Assembly: GCA_944548615.1 (NCBI GenBank)
Contig: CALYMY010000021.1
Span: forward strand, 1 to 64,000
DNA from: Micropterix aruncella
Lineage: Eukaryota; Arthropoda; Insecta; Lepidoptera; Micropterigidae
Length of the DNA stretch: 64,000 bases
Direction: 5' to 3'
Positions within the stretch are counted from its first letter, which is position 1. Each line of letters begins with the position of its first letter. Both the position numbers and the translations under genes were made by a program. The notes under the pieces were generated by a model. The model was given only the letters and a program-made list of their open reading frames with translations. It was not told where the DNA came from and did no database searches. This document shows positions 21,283 to 33,099 of the stretch, in pieces.

Positions 21283-22455
21283 ACAAATTCAACGTCAACA
21301 TTGCAGCAAATAAACCCAACTGAGCAAAATTTTAATATAATCGTCTTATGAATGAAAGTGTGAAATAAACTACCATTTGAAAAGATTAGTGCAAGCTCTG
21401 TCAATTGATTTAAAAACAGACTCGATTTCTACTTCTATACTTGTTAATATTGTTTACTAGCTGACCCGGCGAACTTCGTACCGCCTAACCGTCAATGAAT
21501 GTTGTGTTACAGATTAGCTGAACTTAATTTATGATTTTTTGAAAGTAATACAATGAATACAAAATAAACATAAAAGTAGAAAAATTAAGTACTTCAATCG
21601 CGTGTCAGCAAGACATGATTAAATTAAACTATTAACATATTGTGCAGCATGGGATGCACTCGGTTGAATTCTCTTCATTAAAGCACCTTGTCCCAGCTTG
21701 TATTGGGAAATGCTTATGTTTGAATGAGATATACTTACGGATGTGCACGACTTTCGACGGTGCAATGTAAGTTTAAAGGTCCTTTTGCAGTCGACTAACG
21801 ATCACTATTCATCCATATATCTCATAAATAGGGCTTATCCTTATGCAACACAAAATGCCTTCAATTGAGACGAATTAAGCGAAAAAATAAAAAATGAAAC
21901 TACTGATCACTTCGGCAAAGCCGTTTTCCAAATGAAAGTGACATTACGAAATAATTCAAATTTCGAATGCTACCAACATTTAAAATATGATACAATTTGG
22001 CTGAGTTTGTTATCAACGAGCCATTAAATCGAAATAAAAATAAAAAAACCTCCATATGCTCAATGAAATGAAAGAAGAAACTTCAATCGTAATTTCTGGC
22101 AGAGGAGTTTATAATAAAGATTGTATAATGTTATCAAAATAGGGTAAACCTATATAAAATTGTATAATATTAAAAAATTGTAAAGAAATATTGTAGAAAA
22201 CAGTATAATATTGTTATATTTGATAAGGTTTGTAAAGAAATCCGTTTATAGGATGATGTTTTTATTTAAAATAAAATTAGTAAAAGCTACTTAAAAAGTA
22301 GCGAAGGAAATCCTAGCTTGTATTGGGAAATGCTTATGTTTGAATGAGATATACTATAATGTTATCAAAATATGTCGAAAGTCGTGCACATCCGTAAGTA
22401 TCTTGCAAGATCTGATCTGGACGAATCAGCAAAGCTGTCTGTCCAGGATAAATAA
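21283..22455 (+). mobile_element. LINE-C 3' end on the plus strand, split by a Helitron
   Basis: KFNVN codons and the 3' UTR run to 21455. The tail block GATCTGATCTGGACG...GTCTGTCCAGGATAAATAATAA resumes at about 22390. Confidence 0.75.
21456..22386 (-). mobile_element. Non-autonomous Helitron (minus strand)
   Basis: The minus-strand 3' end is ...CGCCGGGTCAGCTAGT, the CTAGT-type Helitron terminus, inserted in a LINE-C 3' UTR. The exact 5' end is not resolved. Inside, a 37-bp block starting CTTGTATTGGGAAATGCTTA occurs at 21698 and 22318, and a 20-bp block is inverted at 21739-21758 and 22376-22395. Confidence 0.65.
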
Positions 22456-22589
22456 TAATAAAAATAACAACAACAGAGGATGTCTCTCGCACTCGTAGGA
22501 AGTAACGGCTGACTGTATAGTACAGCATTCTTCTGTTTGGGGTAAAGTGTATCGGTCAGTCGGGAAGATCAAGAATTCCCTTAATTATT

Positions 22590-22638
22590 ACAATTGAACG
22601 TCTTCTTTATTCCCTTAATAATGAAGACGTTCAATTGT
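22590..22638. repeat. 16-bp perfect inverted repeat
   Basis: ACAATTGAACGTCTTC at 22590-22605 and its reverse complement at 22623-22638. Confidence 0.8.
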
Positions 22639-22689
22639 ACGGGTCCCGGAATTGCAAAAGAGTAAGAGAACAAGTAAATATATTAAAAA

Positions 22690-23035
22690 GAATAAAAAAC
22701 ACAACTGCCGTACAGAAAGCGAACTATTATTGTGGTTTATGTATTTATCCGTATAGATATATGTATATTTCCAGAATGTACTCAATCAGATAATTTTTTG
22801 ACACTAAACACGATATATTTATGTTAATTTATTGACATTCGGATATTGAGACAACTGCTTCCTTGATATTTGGACAGTTAAGGTACCCTATGACACTCGA
22901 GATGACAAAATGATTCTAACAATAGCACACACTTCTAAATTGGTTCAATCGTTTAGAAGTTCTGGTGGAATAATGAAACGGAACACATACATAGATGAAC
23001 CCTGAACACATTACACTCCTTTTAGGTTAGGCAGT
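22690..23035 (+). mobile_element. Repeat family X copy
   Basis: Starts AAAAACACAACTGCCG, ends GGCAGTCAGG. It encodes the WTVKVPYDTRDD piece shared with 12132-12800 and 41198-41603. Confidence 0.65.
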
Positions 23036-23079
23036 CAGGTATAAAGGCGAAATACGAGGGGAGGGGGAGAAAAGCTCAC

Positions 23080-23435
23080 CTCAAGTTGACTCTGTGTTCT
23101 GCCTGGCGCACGGCAGAGTGCTTCATCTGGTGCTGCTTGATGTTGATTTGGTTCTGGCGCAGGTAGGCCTCCACCTTGCCCTCGGGGGGCGCGGGGGCGG
23201 GGGGCGCGGGGGGGGCGGGGGCGGGCTTGGGGGCGCGGCGGCGCGCGGGGTCGCCGGCGGCCGCGTGGCGCCGGCGCTCGGGGTGGCCGCGGCCCGAGCC
23301 GCCGCCCGGCCCCGCCTGGAAGTTGCCCCCGTGGTTGTAGTTGAGCGGGTCGAAGCCGGGCTGGTTGACGGGGTTGCGCGGGTCGCGCGCGCCCGACCCC
23401 TGCCGCCGGCTCTGCCCTGGGCATTTTGGACCCAC
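23080..23435 (-). CDS. GC-rich host exon, P/A/R/G low-complexity core
   Basis: Acceptor CTCTTAG before 23435 and donor GTGAGC after 23080. 356 bp, enters in phase 0, leaves in phase 2. The ends look like ordinary conserved protein (NPVNQPGFDPLNYNHGGNF; EGKVEAYLRQNQINIKQHQ). The centre is Pro/Ala/Arg/Gly-rich and extremely GC-rich, so all three frames are open; I chose the frame giving the Q/N/I-rich end. Strand and position suggest an upstream exon of the TANC-like gene, but its phase (2) does not fit directly to 14899 (phase 1), so at least one exon would be missing. Product unknown. Confidence 0.6.
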
Positions 23436-23439
23436 CTAA

Positions 23440-24069
23440 GAGATATCCGATAAATCAATCCGGTGCAATGACCGAATATGTCATTTCATTCATTCCAATG
23501 CGGTCTACGGGAACGGATTCGCCACCTTTTAGCAGTTTTAACGACTTATATAGTTTTTCTGCCCGGGCTTTAAATATAACGTTTCTCTATCCCCGGCGAT
23601 CGGCCGTGGAATCCTTTATTTCATATTCGAATACATTCTGGTAGAAATTATTACGAGTATAAATAAGTTCGTGCGGTTTTGATAACTGATGTCGCTACTA
23701 GTTTATTATTCCATTGTTTTATCTGGCAACACCGTCATTTTGAAGTGTCATCATTAGGCTTTCTTTTGCAGTAGGTATCTGTCATTTCGCTGAAGTGTAT
23801 ACAACATAGTTTCTATGACCCGAATGAACCTGGCGCCTGCCTCAGCAACAAAACGTCTATTGGCTAACGGTTTAAGCCAATCACAGCCGACGCTTAACCA
23901 ATCAGAAGCAGCTAAAATAGCGTTTTGCAGCATAACCAATATGAGGAATATTTTTTTAACAGGACACCCAACATTATAATTGTAAATCGTCCGTCATGTC
24001 TATTGTCTATGACTTTTTCGGCATATCTGCGAATAGCAACTAATACATAAATTGTTTATTTATGTATTG
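23440..24069. other. No gene seen
   Basis: Intron-like sequence. A short minus-strand frame at 23754-23939 has no recognisable motif. Confidence 0.4.
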
Positions 24070-25919
24070 GATTCCTACTTTAGAAAGTTCAAAATTTTAG
24101 TATACATAGCTGATGATATTTTACATCACATATAAAAAGTGCGTGAGGTCATTTTTTCTTAAATTGGAGATATTAATTCCCAAACTCGGGCCCGCTCTCC
24201 CCCGATGATTATATTTAATGAGCGAGGCGGCCGCTCAAACTTCGGTCTGGCAGGCATCGAGAATCCCACTTTAAGAAGTTCAAAATTTTACTATACATAG
24301 CTGATGATATTTTACATCACATATAAAAAGTGCGTGAGGTCATTTTTTCTTAAATTGGAGATATTAATTCCCAACCACGGGCCCGCGCCGCGTCGATGAC
24401 TATATGTAATGGTCGTGGCAGCCGCTCAAACTTCGGTCTGGCTGGCATCGAGAATCCCACTTTAAGAAGTTCAACATTTTACTATACATAGCTGATGATA
24501 TGTTACATCACATATAAAAAGTGCGTGAGGTCATTTTTTCTTAAATTGGAGATATTAATTCCCGAACTCGGGCCCGCGCCGCGCCGATGACTGTATGTAA
24601 TGGTGATGGCAGCCGCTCAAACTTCGGTCTGGCAAGCATCGAGAATCCCACTTTAGGAAGTTCAAAATTTTACTATACATAGCTGATGATATTTTACATC
24701 ACATATAAAAAGTGCGTGAGGTCATCGAGAATCCCACTTTAGGAAGTTCAAAATTTTACTATACATTGCTGATGATATTTTACATCACACATAAAAAGTG
24801 CGTGAGGTCAATTTTTCTTAAATTGGAGATATTAATTCCCGAACTCGGGCCCGCGCAGCGCCGATGACTATATGAAATGGTGGTGGCAGCCACTCAAACT
24901 TCGGTCTGGCAGGCATCGAGAATCCCACTTTAGCAAGATCAAAATTTTACTATACATAGCAGATGATATTTTACATCACATATAAAAAGTGTGTTAGGTC
25001 ATTTTTTCTTAAATTGGAGATATTAATTCCCGAAATCGGGCCCGCGCCGCGTCGATGACTATATGTAATGGTGGTGGCAGCCGCTCAAACTTCGGTCTGG
25101 CTGGCATCGAGAATCCCACTTTAGGAAGTTCAAAATTTTACTATACATTGCTGATGATATTTTACATTACATATAAAGAGTGCGTGAGGTCATTTTTTCT
25201 TAAATTGGAGATATTAATTCCCGAACTCAGGCCCGCGCCGCGTCGATGACTATATGTAATGGTGGTGGCAGCCGCTCAAACTTCGGTCTGGCTGGCATCG
25301 AAAATCCAACTTTTGGAAATTCAAAATTTTACTATACATAGCTGATGATAATTTACATCACATATAAAAAGTGCGTGAGGTCATTTTTTCTTAAATTGGA
25401 GATATTCATTCCCGAACTCGGGCCCGCGCCGCGTCGATGATTATATTTAATGAGCGAGGCGGCCGCTCAAACTTCGGTCTGGCTGGCATCGACAATCCCA
25501 CTTTAGGAAGTTCAAAATTTTACTATACATAGCTGATGATATATTACATCATATATAAAAAGTGCGTGAGGTCATTATTTCTTAAATTGGAGATATTCAT
25601 TCCCGAACTCGGGCCCGCGCCGCGTCGATGATTATATTTAATGAGCGAGGCGGCCGCTCAAACTTCGGTCTGGCTGGCATCGAGAATCCCACTTTAGGAA
25701 GTTCAAAATTTTAGTATACATTGCTGATGATATTTTACATTACATATAAAAAGTGCGTGAGGTCATTTTTTCTTAAATTGGAGATATTAATTCCCGAAAT
25801 CGGGCCCGCGAAGCGTCGATGACTATATGTAATGGTGGTGGCAGCCGCTCTAACTTCGGTCTGGCTGGCATCGAGAATCCAACTTTTGGAAGTTCAAAAT
25901 TTTACTATACATAGCTGAT
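24070..25919 (+). repeat. 191-bp satellite array, about 9.5 units
   Basis: The marker GCGTGAGGTC recurs at 24141, 24332, 24523, 24713, 24800, 24991 (GTGTTAGGTC), 25182, 25373, 25563 and 25754. Spacing is 190-191 bp, except one 87-bp unit with a 104-bp deletion. Each unit has an AT-rich half with TATAAAAAG and a GC-rich half (CTCGGGCCCGCGCCGCG). Confidence 0.95.
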
Positions 25920-25930
25920 CTACAAATGGT

Positions 25931-27175
25931 ATGACTAGACCTTTGACGGATGCTGAAAAGGAAAGGAAACAGAGAGGCCAAGATAAGAAAAATGCTAAAG
26001 AATTTCTCGAAAAATTCATTGACAGCTTACCAAAGTTGCCCTCTCATTATTGTAGGAAAACAACTAAGAAACTTTACTTGGAACCGGTGAAGGGTGGCAT
26101 CATAGAAATTTATAGAGAATATTCTAGAGTTTGTCAGGAAAAGTCTGAGAAAAAGTTATCTCGTTCAATGTTTGACAAAGTCATTAAATTCAAGAACATT
26201 GGCATACAAAACCCTAAGAAAGATCAATGCGATATCTGTGTCAGCTATAAAGCTAACCAAGTGACTGTAGAACGGTACAACAAACATCAAGAAAATAAAA
26301 CACTGGCAAGAGAAAAAGAAGAATGGGACAAAAAACAGGCCCAGGAAAAAAAGTGCATTCTTTTACAACAGGATGTACAAGCAGTAAAAGTCTGTCCCTA
26401 TATAAGAGCAAGCTGTGCATACTACAAGAAGAAATTAATCACACATAATTTCACTATTTATGAAGTAGCTTCCAAGAAGGTTAGGTGTTATTGGTTTTCT
26501 GAAGTACAGGCTGACTGTCGGGCATCTGTATTCCTAAGTTGCTTGGTGGATTACTTGGAACAATTCAGCCATGACAATCTCCCAATCATAATCTGGAGTG
26601 ACGGTTGTACGTACCAGAATAGAAATGCCATTATGGCAAATAGATTGCTTAACTTTGCTGTTAAAAATAATGTCCACATTTATCAGAAATATTTAGAACC
26701 AGGACACACCCAGATGGAGGTAGACAGCGTGCATGCTAACATAGAAAAAAAGTTACTAAAGAATGATGCTATTTTTGTACCATCACAGTATGCCGAAATA
26801 GCCAAAACTGCTCGACTCAAACAACCATACGAAGTCAAACTGTTGAGTTACGATTTTTTAAAAAAATTTGATGATCCTAATCTAATGAGATATGATTCCA
26901 TAAGACCCGGTAAAAAGTCAGGAGACCCATGTGTAACAGACATAAAAGAAATAATGTATAAACCTGATGGAACCATTCATTACAAACTTCAATTTTGTTC
27001 AGAATATAAAATAATACCACAAAGGCCCAAAAGAAATGTCATCTTTCCTGTAGACCACCAGAGGTTATTCGAAAACGAACTAAAAATTACAGAATCAAAA
27101 TTTCAGAATTTACAGGAACTAAAAAGTGTAATCCCTATAGACTATCACTCATTCTATAACAATTTGCCGCACTAA
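25931..27175 (+). CDS. Intact DDE-like transposase-type protein, 414 aa
   Basis: ATG at 25931 follows an in-frame TGA 12 bases upstream and lies only 12 bp beyond the last satellite unit. N-terminus is basic and coiled (DAEKERKQRGQDKKNAKEFL). A KDQCDICVSYK Cys pair follows near residue 105. Then come three acidic blocks typical of an RNase H-fold transposase: LLQQDVQAVK (about 150), IIWSDGCTYQNRNAI (about 225) and EPGHTQMEVDSVHANIE (about 260). This family is widespread in insects and fish as uncharacterised proteins. I do not know its superfamily name. It could be domesticated or a recent single-exon TE gene. No frameshift or stop. Confidence 0.8.
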   Translation: MTRPLTDAEKERKQRGQDKKNAKEFLEKFIDSLPKLPSHYCRKTTKKLYLEPVKGGIIEIYREYSRVCQEKSEKKLSRSMFDKVIKFKNIGIQNPKKDQCDICVSYKANQVTVERYNKHQENKTLAREKEEWDKKQAQEKKCILLQQDVQAVKVCPYIRASCAYYKKKLITHNFTIYEVASKKVRCYWFSEVQADCRASVFLSCLVDYLEQFSHDNLPIIIWSDGCTYQNRNAIMANRLLNFAVKNNVHIYQKYLEPGHTQMEVDSVHANIEKKLLKNDAIFVPSQYAEIAKTARLKQPYEVKLLSYDFLKKFDDPNLMRYDSIRPGKKSGDPCVTDIKEIMYKPDGTIHYKLQFCSEYKIIPQRPKRNVIFPVDHQRLFENELKITESKFQNLQELKSVIPIDYHSFYNNLPH

Positions 27176-28670
27176 AACTTTAGGTTTTACAGTTTTTCTA
27201 CAGGTTTTCATGTTATTTTAGGTAGAATTAAATTAAATAATAAAGAATTTTGCTGATTATCATACTTTTTTCTTTATAGTTGTAAGAATTGAAACCACGT
27301 ATGAATAATTTTTGTTTATAATAATGAGAATTGAAACCACGTATGGGACAATTTAGCCAGTTAAAAACTATTCTTACACATTTTCCACTAAATGTAGTTT
27401 TCATGTCATAATAAACATAATTTCGCACCAACTATATTTTTGTTTTATTTTAATCTCTCCTGATCATGTTTTAAGGAAGTTTTTTTGTTCTCCTGAAAAG
27501 TTAACAAAATGACTGTTACGAGGTGTCAACTTATGGCCATCGATATACAGAGTGAGTTTTTAATTAGTGACAACAAAAGTGGTTGAATCAGTACGAGCAA
27601 GTAAGCAACTTTTGATATAAAATTATTAAAAGAAATAAAAACGTTTTTGTTTTATTTTGATAATAACAGTGACAGTTTGAGAGGACGATCAGCTGTTCAT
27701 GTTGATTGTGTTTCCAACTGTACCAAGGTCACGAAAGTTGCCATATTGAACATAATAATGCCCGGGCCTCAGCAAAAACGCCCATCATCGCCGATATTAA
27801 CGGCATTTCCAGTTAGCGTGGCCCGGGCATAATAGAAGAATAATCGTTGTAAAAATCCTGGTTGCCAAATTATAGCATGACGTTAAGCAATTTAAAACGC
27901 TTTAGATGGGTACGCAGACTTATTAGGGAACTAGGATGGGTATTAAGAGCCCTATCACATATTTTTTCCAGAAAGGCAAGAAAAGTGGATTTTTGGCGTT
28001 CTAATTCCAAGAAATGAAGAGATTTCTACAAACTTTAATTACTGAATTACCTGGACCATTTCTTGATGTTGACCATAGCGGCCTTTAATTTTAGATATAA
28101 CGAATATTATTTACTTATTCAGCCCATTTTCCGAAAGTCGTTATTCGTAAAACGCTCGGAAGGCAAACTTTGAGCTCCTTAATACAGTAATATCACTACA
28201 ACGAAAACCGTATACTATTTTTTTTTATGTCCGTCATGTATTCTTGTTGACCATAGCGGCCTTATTTTTTCGTTTTTTGACCACATATCCAAGGTATACA
28301 TTACTTACAATTACACAAAATTTAAAAAAAAACTTCCTGTATCATTCTATTTTTCTCAGAAATAAAATAAGATTCTTATATAATACTTATACTATATTAA
28401 AGTTCACTCTTTTAGCAATACGACATAATATAAATTATTGTCATTAGAAAGGAGAAAACACTGCAAAAAACAATTAGAAATTGTGTATATATTTGCTTGC
28501 GCAAGAGAAGAGCGCTCAGTGCCGCGGTTTTCTCCCAGGGTTGAATAGTTATTTATTTATTTATTTATTTATTTATCCTATCTTTTATAGTTACATCCAA
28601 AAAAAAATGCGTTCATTTTTTAAACTCATTTTAAAAGAATACCTACGCTATTTTGTAATAGGCCTCTTAA
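27176..28670. other. Repeat-rich stretch without a gene
   Basis: Contains GAATTGAAACCACGTATG twice (27286 and 27329), a short element bounded by ATGCCCGGGCC and its complement (about 27758-27830), the block GTTGACCATAGCGGCCTT twice (about 28069 and 28245), and a TTTA run near 28550. No coding signal. Confidence 0.45.
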
Positions 28671-28744
28671 GACAGGTGTTACACATTCAATTTGGCATCA
28701 GTTCAGTCCGCGATCCATGAACTGACTGATGGACATTATTAAAA

Positions 28745-29868
28745 TGTTTGAAAATCCATCAAGTTGTTCAAGTTCAAGTTCAAGTTGTTTATTTTTCAAA
28801 AATTTTTACAGATTGTAGAAACATACTAAAATAATAATAACAATTGAAAGCATGAGAAATAACTTAAATTAAAAGAATAACAAATAAAATTAGTGTAATT
28901 TAAACGATTAAAATTTAAATTAAAATATCATTTAAAAATATCAAATCACAATAATAATAATATTTAGTCGCATTCACTTAAAACAAATAAAATTTAAAAA
29001 ATATAAAATTTAGAAAAGGAATTACTCTTTATAATCATTTCATTTAAAATCGTTATCGTCTTCAAAACTTATAAAAAGTTATTTATACATATTTAATTTT
29101 CGATTTTACACAATACTTTCGTTAGCCGTTCTTGGTGAATTGTACGTATTCTTCAAAGGTGTAAAAAATATTTTCTAAAAGAAACTTTTTTAAGGACTTT
29201 TTAAATATATTGTTATTTTTGATATCTTTAATATATGGAGGTAACATATTAAAAAAATAGGGACCGGAGTATTCCTTGACTTGTCTCGCTATTTTTAAAT
29301 TTGCTTTAGGTAACATGTATTTTGATTTGTTTCTGGTGTTTATGTCATGAATATCTGAAAATTTTTTTTGAAGGTCTCTTTTCTTGTGGAAATCTGTTAG
29401 TACATTTAAAAGGTACAATGAAATGAACGTTAGAATTTTCAGTCGTTTAAAATGACTTCTGCAGGATTCGTCCCATTTCAAATTTGCTATAATGCGTATT
29501 GCTCTTTTTTGCAGTTTGAATAGAGGTTCTCTGTGGCACGCATAACAATTACCCCAAGTACTAATAGCGTAACTTAAAATACATTCAAAGTAGCTAAAAT
29601 ACACATTTCTAGTCTGGACTTCATTTAGCGTTTTCCTTATGATTCGTAATGCATAACATGCCCGACTTAATCTGTCCTCGAGGTTCTCACAGTGCAAATT
29701 CCATTTTAGATTTTCATCGATATTCACACCTAAGAATCTAACACTTGCTGTTTGAGGGACTGTATAATTATTAATTGATAAATGTATTGGTTTGTCATGA
29801 TTTCTGTTTTTGGAATTTTAAAAATAAATAAATTTGCTTTTTGAAGCATTTAAAGCGAGGTTATTTTC
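28745..29868 (-). mobile_element. CR1-like LINE, 5'-truncated sister copy
   Basis: Minus strand ORF 29122-29727 (201 residues) begins NIDENLKWNLHCENLEDRL and contains YAISTWGNCYACHREPLFKL, clearly homologous to 30218-30676. It ends in a poly-A-rich 3' UTR. Confidence 0.85.
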
Positions 29869-30217
29869 AATTTTTTTTTTCAATTTATTTTATTTCCAAA
29901 AAAATCTTAACAGATTGTAGAAACTTAATATTTAGGTACATTTAAATTACAGTATATTAGTTCGTTTTTACAATATTTAAATTTATCACCACGTACATAC
30001 AGTTACTTCATTATTGCTTTTAGGGCATCCAAATCATTTTTAAGATTTATTTACTAAAACCACAAATTAAAATAATTGATAAAAATAATCAAGAAATCAA
30101 AATCAGAAAAAGTCAGAATAATTAAAAAATGCTACTTAAAATTGTCAAAAAAATGACCAAAAAATTTTTAAAATTATTTAAAATTAACAAACTCATCGAT
30201 CGAGTAAAAAGCTTTGT

Positions 30218-33080
30218 CTAATAAGAATTCTTTAAGTAACTTTTTGAATAAGCTTTCCACTTGAATAGTTTTTTTAAACTTTCTGGTAGCCTGTTAAAGT
30301 AATATGGCCCTGAGTATTTTTTGTCTTGCCTTGCTGTGTTTAGTTTAATACATGGTATAAAAATGTTTAATTTATTTCTCGTATTTTTAGTATGTGTATC
30401 TGAAAACTTTTTATAATGTGTTTCTTTATTCTTAAAAAACTCAGTTAGTAACTTAAAGAGATAGAGTGAGGTTAAGGTGAGGATTCTTAGCCTTTTAAAA
30501 ATGGGTCGACATGACTCTTCCCTTTTCACCTTTGCAATTATTCGCACTGCTCTCTTTTGGAGTATAAATATGGGTTCCCTATGACAAGCATAACAATTTC
30601 CCCAGATCGTAATGGCATAACTTAGGATAGCTTCAATATAGCTGAAATAAACATTTCTTGTTTGCAATTCATCCAAAGACCTTCTTACAATACTTAAAGC
30701 ATAACATGCCCGACTTAACCTACTTCGAGGTTTTCACAGTGAAAGTTCCATTTTAAAAGTTCGTCGACATGAACACCTAAAAATCTAGTACAATGAGTTT
30801 GAGGAATGGCAGTGTTATTTATTGAAAGTATTATTGGCGAACCTTTATTCCGATTTCGATGATTTGTAAAATGTATGAAGTTACTTTTAGACGCATTTAG
30901 TGTGAGGTTGTTGCTCTCAAACCAACTATTTAGTTTGAATAGATTAATTTTAACGTTAATCAATAATTCTTCCATATCTTTACCGGCAACAATTAAACTA
31001 GTGTCGTCAGCAAACATCGTTACATTTATATCGTTGAAATACATTGGTAAATCATTTACATATACTAAAAATAGAATAGGGCCCAAAATGGAACCCTGCG
31101 GGACTCCAAGTTTATTAGTTAAAGGGATCGAACAGTGTTTTGTAATGTTTTGATTTTGACATTGTGTAATTTCCACGATTTGTTCTATTTGTTAAATATG
31201 AATCAAACCATTTTAAGCAGTCTCCCCTGACTCCATAATGATTTAGTTTGTTTAGTAAAATATCATGCCTAACGCAATCAAATGCCTTACTCAAATCGCA
31301 AAAAATACCTAAGGTGTAGTACTTGTCCATTAGTTTGTCATTTATATAAGATATGAAATCCTCGATAGCTTTAGTAGTGGACTTGTTTCGTCTATATCCA
31401 AATTGTCTTTCACTAAGAATATTGTTTGCATCAAAAAACGCAATTAATCTATTTTTAATTATAGTCTCTATGATTTTTGAGAAAGAAGACAAAATTGCAA
31501 TTGGTCTAAAATTTCCAGTTTCAGTTCTTGCGCCTGCTTTATAGAGTGGAATCACTTTTGATAATTTTAACTCTTCGGGAAAAACACCACTTTCTATAGA
31601 GGCATTTATAGCCTGCGTTAAGGGGTTTTTAATGTAATCTATTGCCCTATTTACAACAAACATTGGAATTTCATCCGTCCCTGCAGAATGACTCTTGTTC
31701 AATTTTTTTACTATATTTTCTATTTCCCTACTAGTGACGGGTTTCATAAATATTGAATTTGGATTTTGTCTTGCATTTGATAAGTAGAAACGAAATTCAT
31801 TATTGTTACATTGAGCCTTGTTTATTTTCGTTGGATAATTTACAAAATATTTATTAAATTCATTTGCTACATGTTCAGGATTATTTATTGTAATTTTGTC
31901 CTCCGTGTATATTTTGAAATTGACTTTTGGTTTGTTGTTTCTGTTTGTGTTTAAGTTTAAAATATTCCAAATTGCTTTACTTTTATTTTTTTGTTCATCG
32001 ATATATTTTTTTGTTGCCATTCTCCGTGCCTGCTTTATGACTTTTTTTAGTCTATTTTTATATTGTTTGCAGTGGTCTCTTGCATTCTGATCTCGTTTAT
32101 TTTTTCTTAATAAAAAATATAAATTTCGTTTATTTTTACATGACACTTTAATACCCTTCGTTATCCATTTCAGTTTTAAATTTGATTTTAAATTCACATT
32201 TTTATGTTTGAAAGTATTATCAAAAACATCTTTTATAGTTTTCAAAAAACTAGAAAACCAGTTAGATTTGTCAGTGTTCTGATCGAAAATTCCATTCCAA
32301 TCTAATTTTGATAAATGTTCATTAAAATCCAACTGAGATTTATTAGGAAAAATCCTTTTCCGCGTTTTTAGAAAACATTTTTTAAATATTTTTTTACCTT
32401 CATTGAAAATTTTCATGGATATGGCCTCATGATCGGATATTCCGAGTGACTCTATTTTACTTTCGTATAAATGTAATGGTAAGTTTGTAAATATGTTGTC
32501 TATCAACGTACTAGTAGTAAGTGTAACTCGGGTTGGTGAATTGATTGTGATTTCCATGCGATATTGAGCTAGAATTGATTTTAATCTTCTGACACTACTT
32601 TTATTTTCCATTAGGTTAATATTATGATCTGTGGCTATTATTACCCTTTTGAAGATTAATATTTCCAGAATCATACTTAATTTATTAAAAAACAAGTCTA
32701 TGTCTCCATTAGGTACCCTATAGATACAGAGAATAATTAAATCATTTGATTTCAAGTTAATTCCACAGCATTCGAAATGACGTTCTACTGAAATGTTTTG
32801 AAATATATTATAGTGATTTGTTATATCATCAAATGGTATATCCTTTTTTATGTATATCGCCACTCCGCCGTGTGAATAAACATTTCGACAGTACTTTGTC
32901 GCTAGAATAAATTCGTCGTGAATGCTTTCGAGTTGGCATCCTTCTGTTACCCAGTGTTCGCAGATACAAACTATCCTAATTTCCGGTTTCTCATTTAGAT
33001 ATACCTCTAATTCATCACGCCCTGTGCTTAAGCATTGAATATTTAGATACAGTAATTTAAAGTTTTGGTTGACCCTTAGC
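30218..33080 (-). pseudogene. CR1-like LINE ORF2: endonuclease and RT, two frameshifts
   Basis: From about 33080 the frame reads [25 protein letters not shown] and [10 protein letters not shown], the APE endonuclease start. RT follows: [40 protein letters not shown] frameshift near 31180 moves to the frame with GVPQGSILGPILF and FADDTSLI. A second near 30720 moves to LQTRNVYFSYIEAILSYAI. The frame begins just beyond ORF1, the usual CR1/Jockey order. Confidence 0.88.
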
Positions 33081-33099
33081 TCTTTGTTACAAGACCTAT

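Noticed and set aside
23035..23458. Alternative frames across the GC-rich exon
   Set aside because: All are open because of composition; only one gives a protein-like C-terminal segment and uses the splice sites.
24070..25919. CRISPR-like array
   Set aside because: Units are 191 bp, contiguous, with no spacers, in a eukaryotic genome: a satellite.
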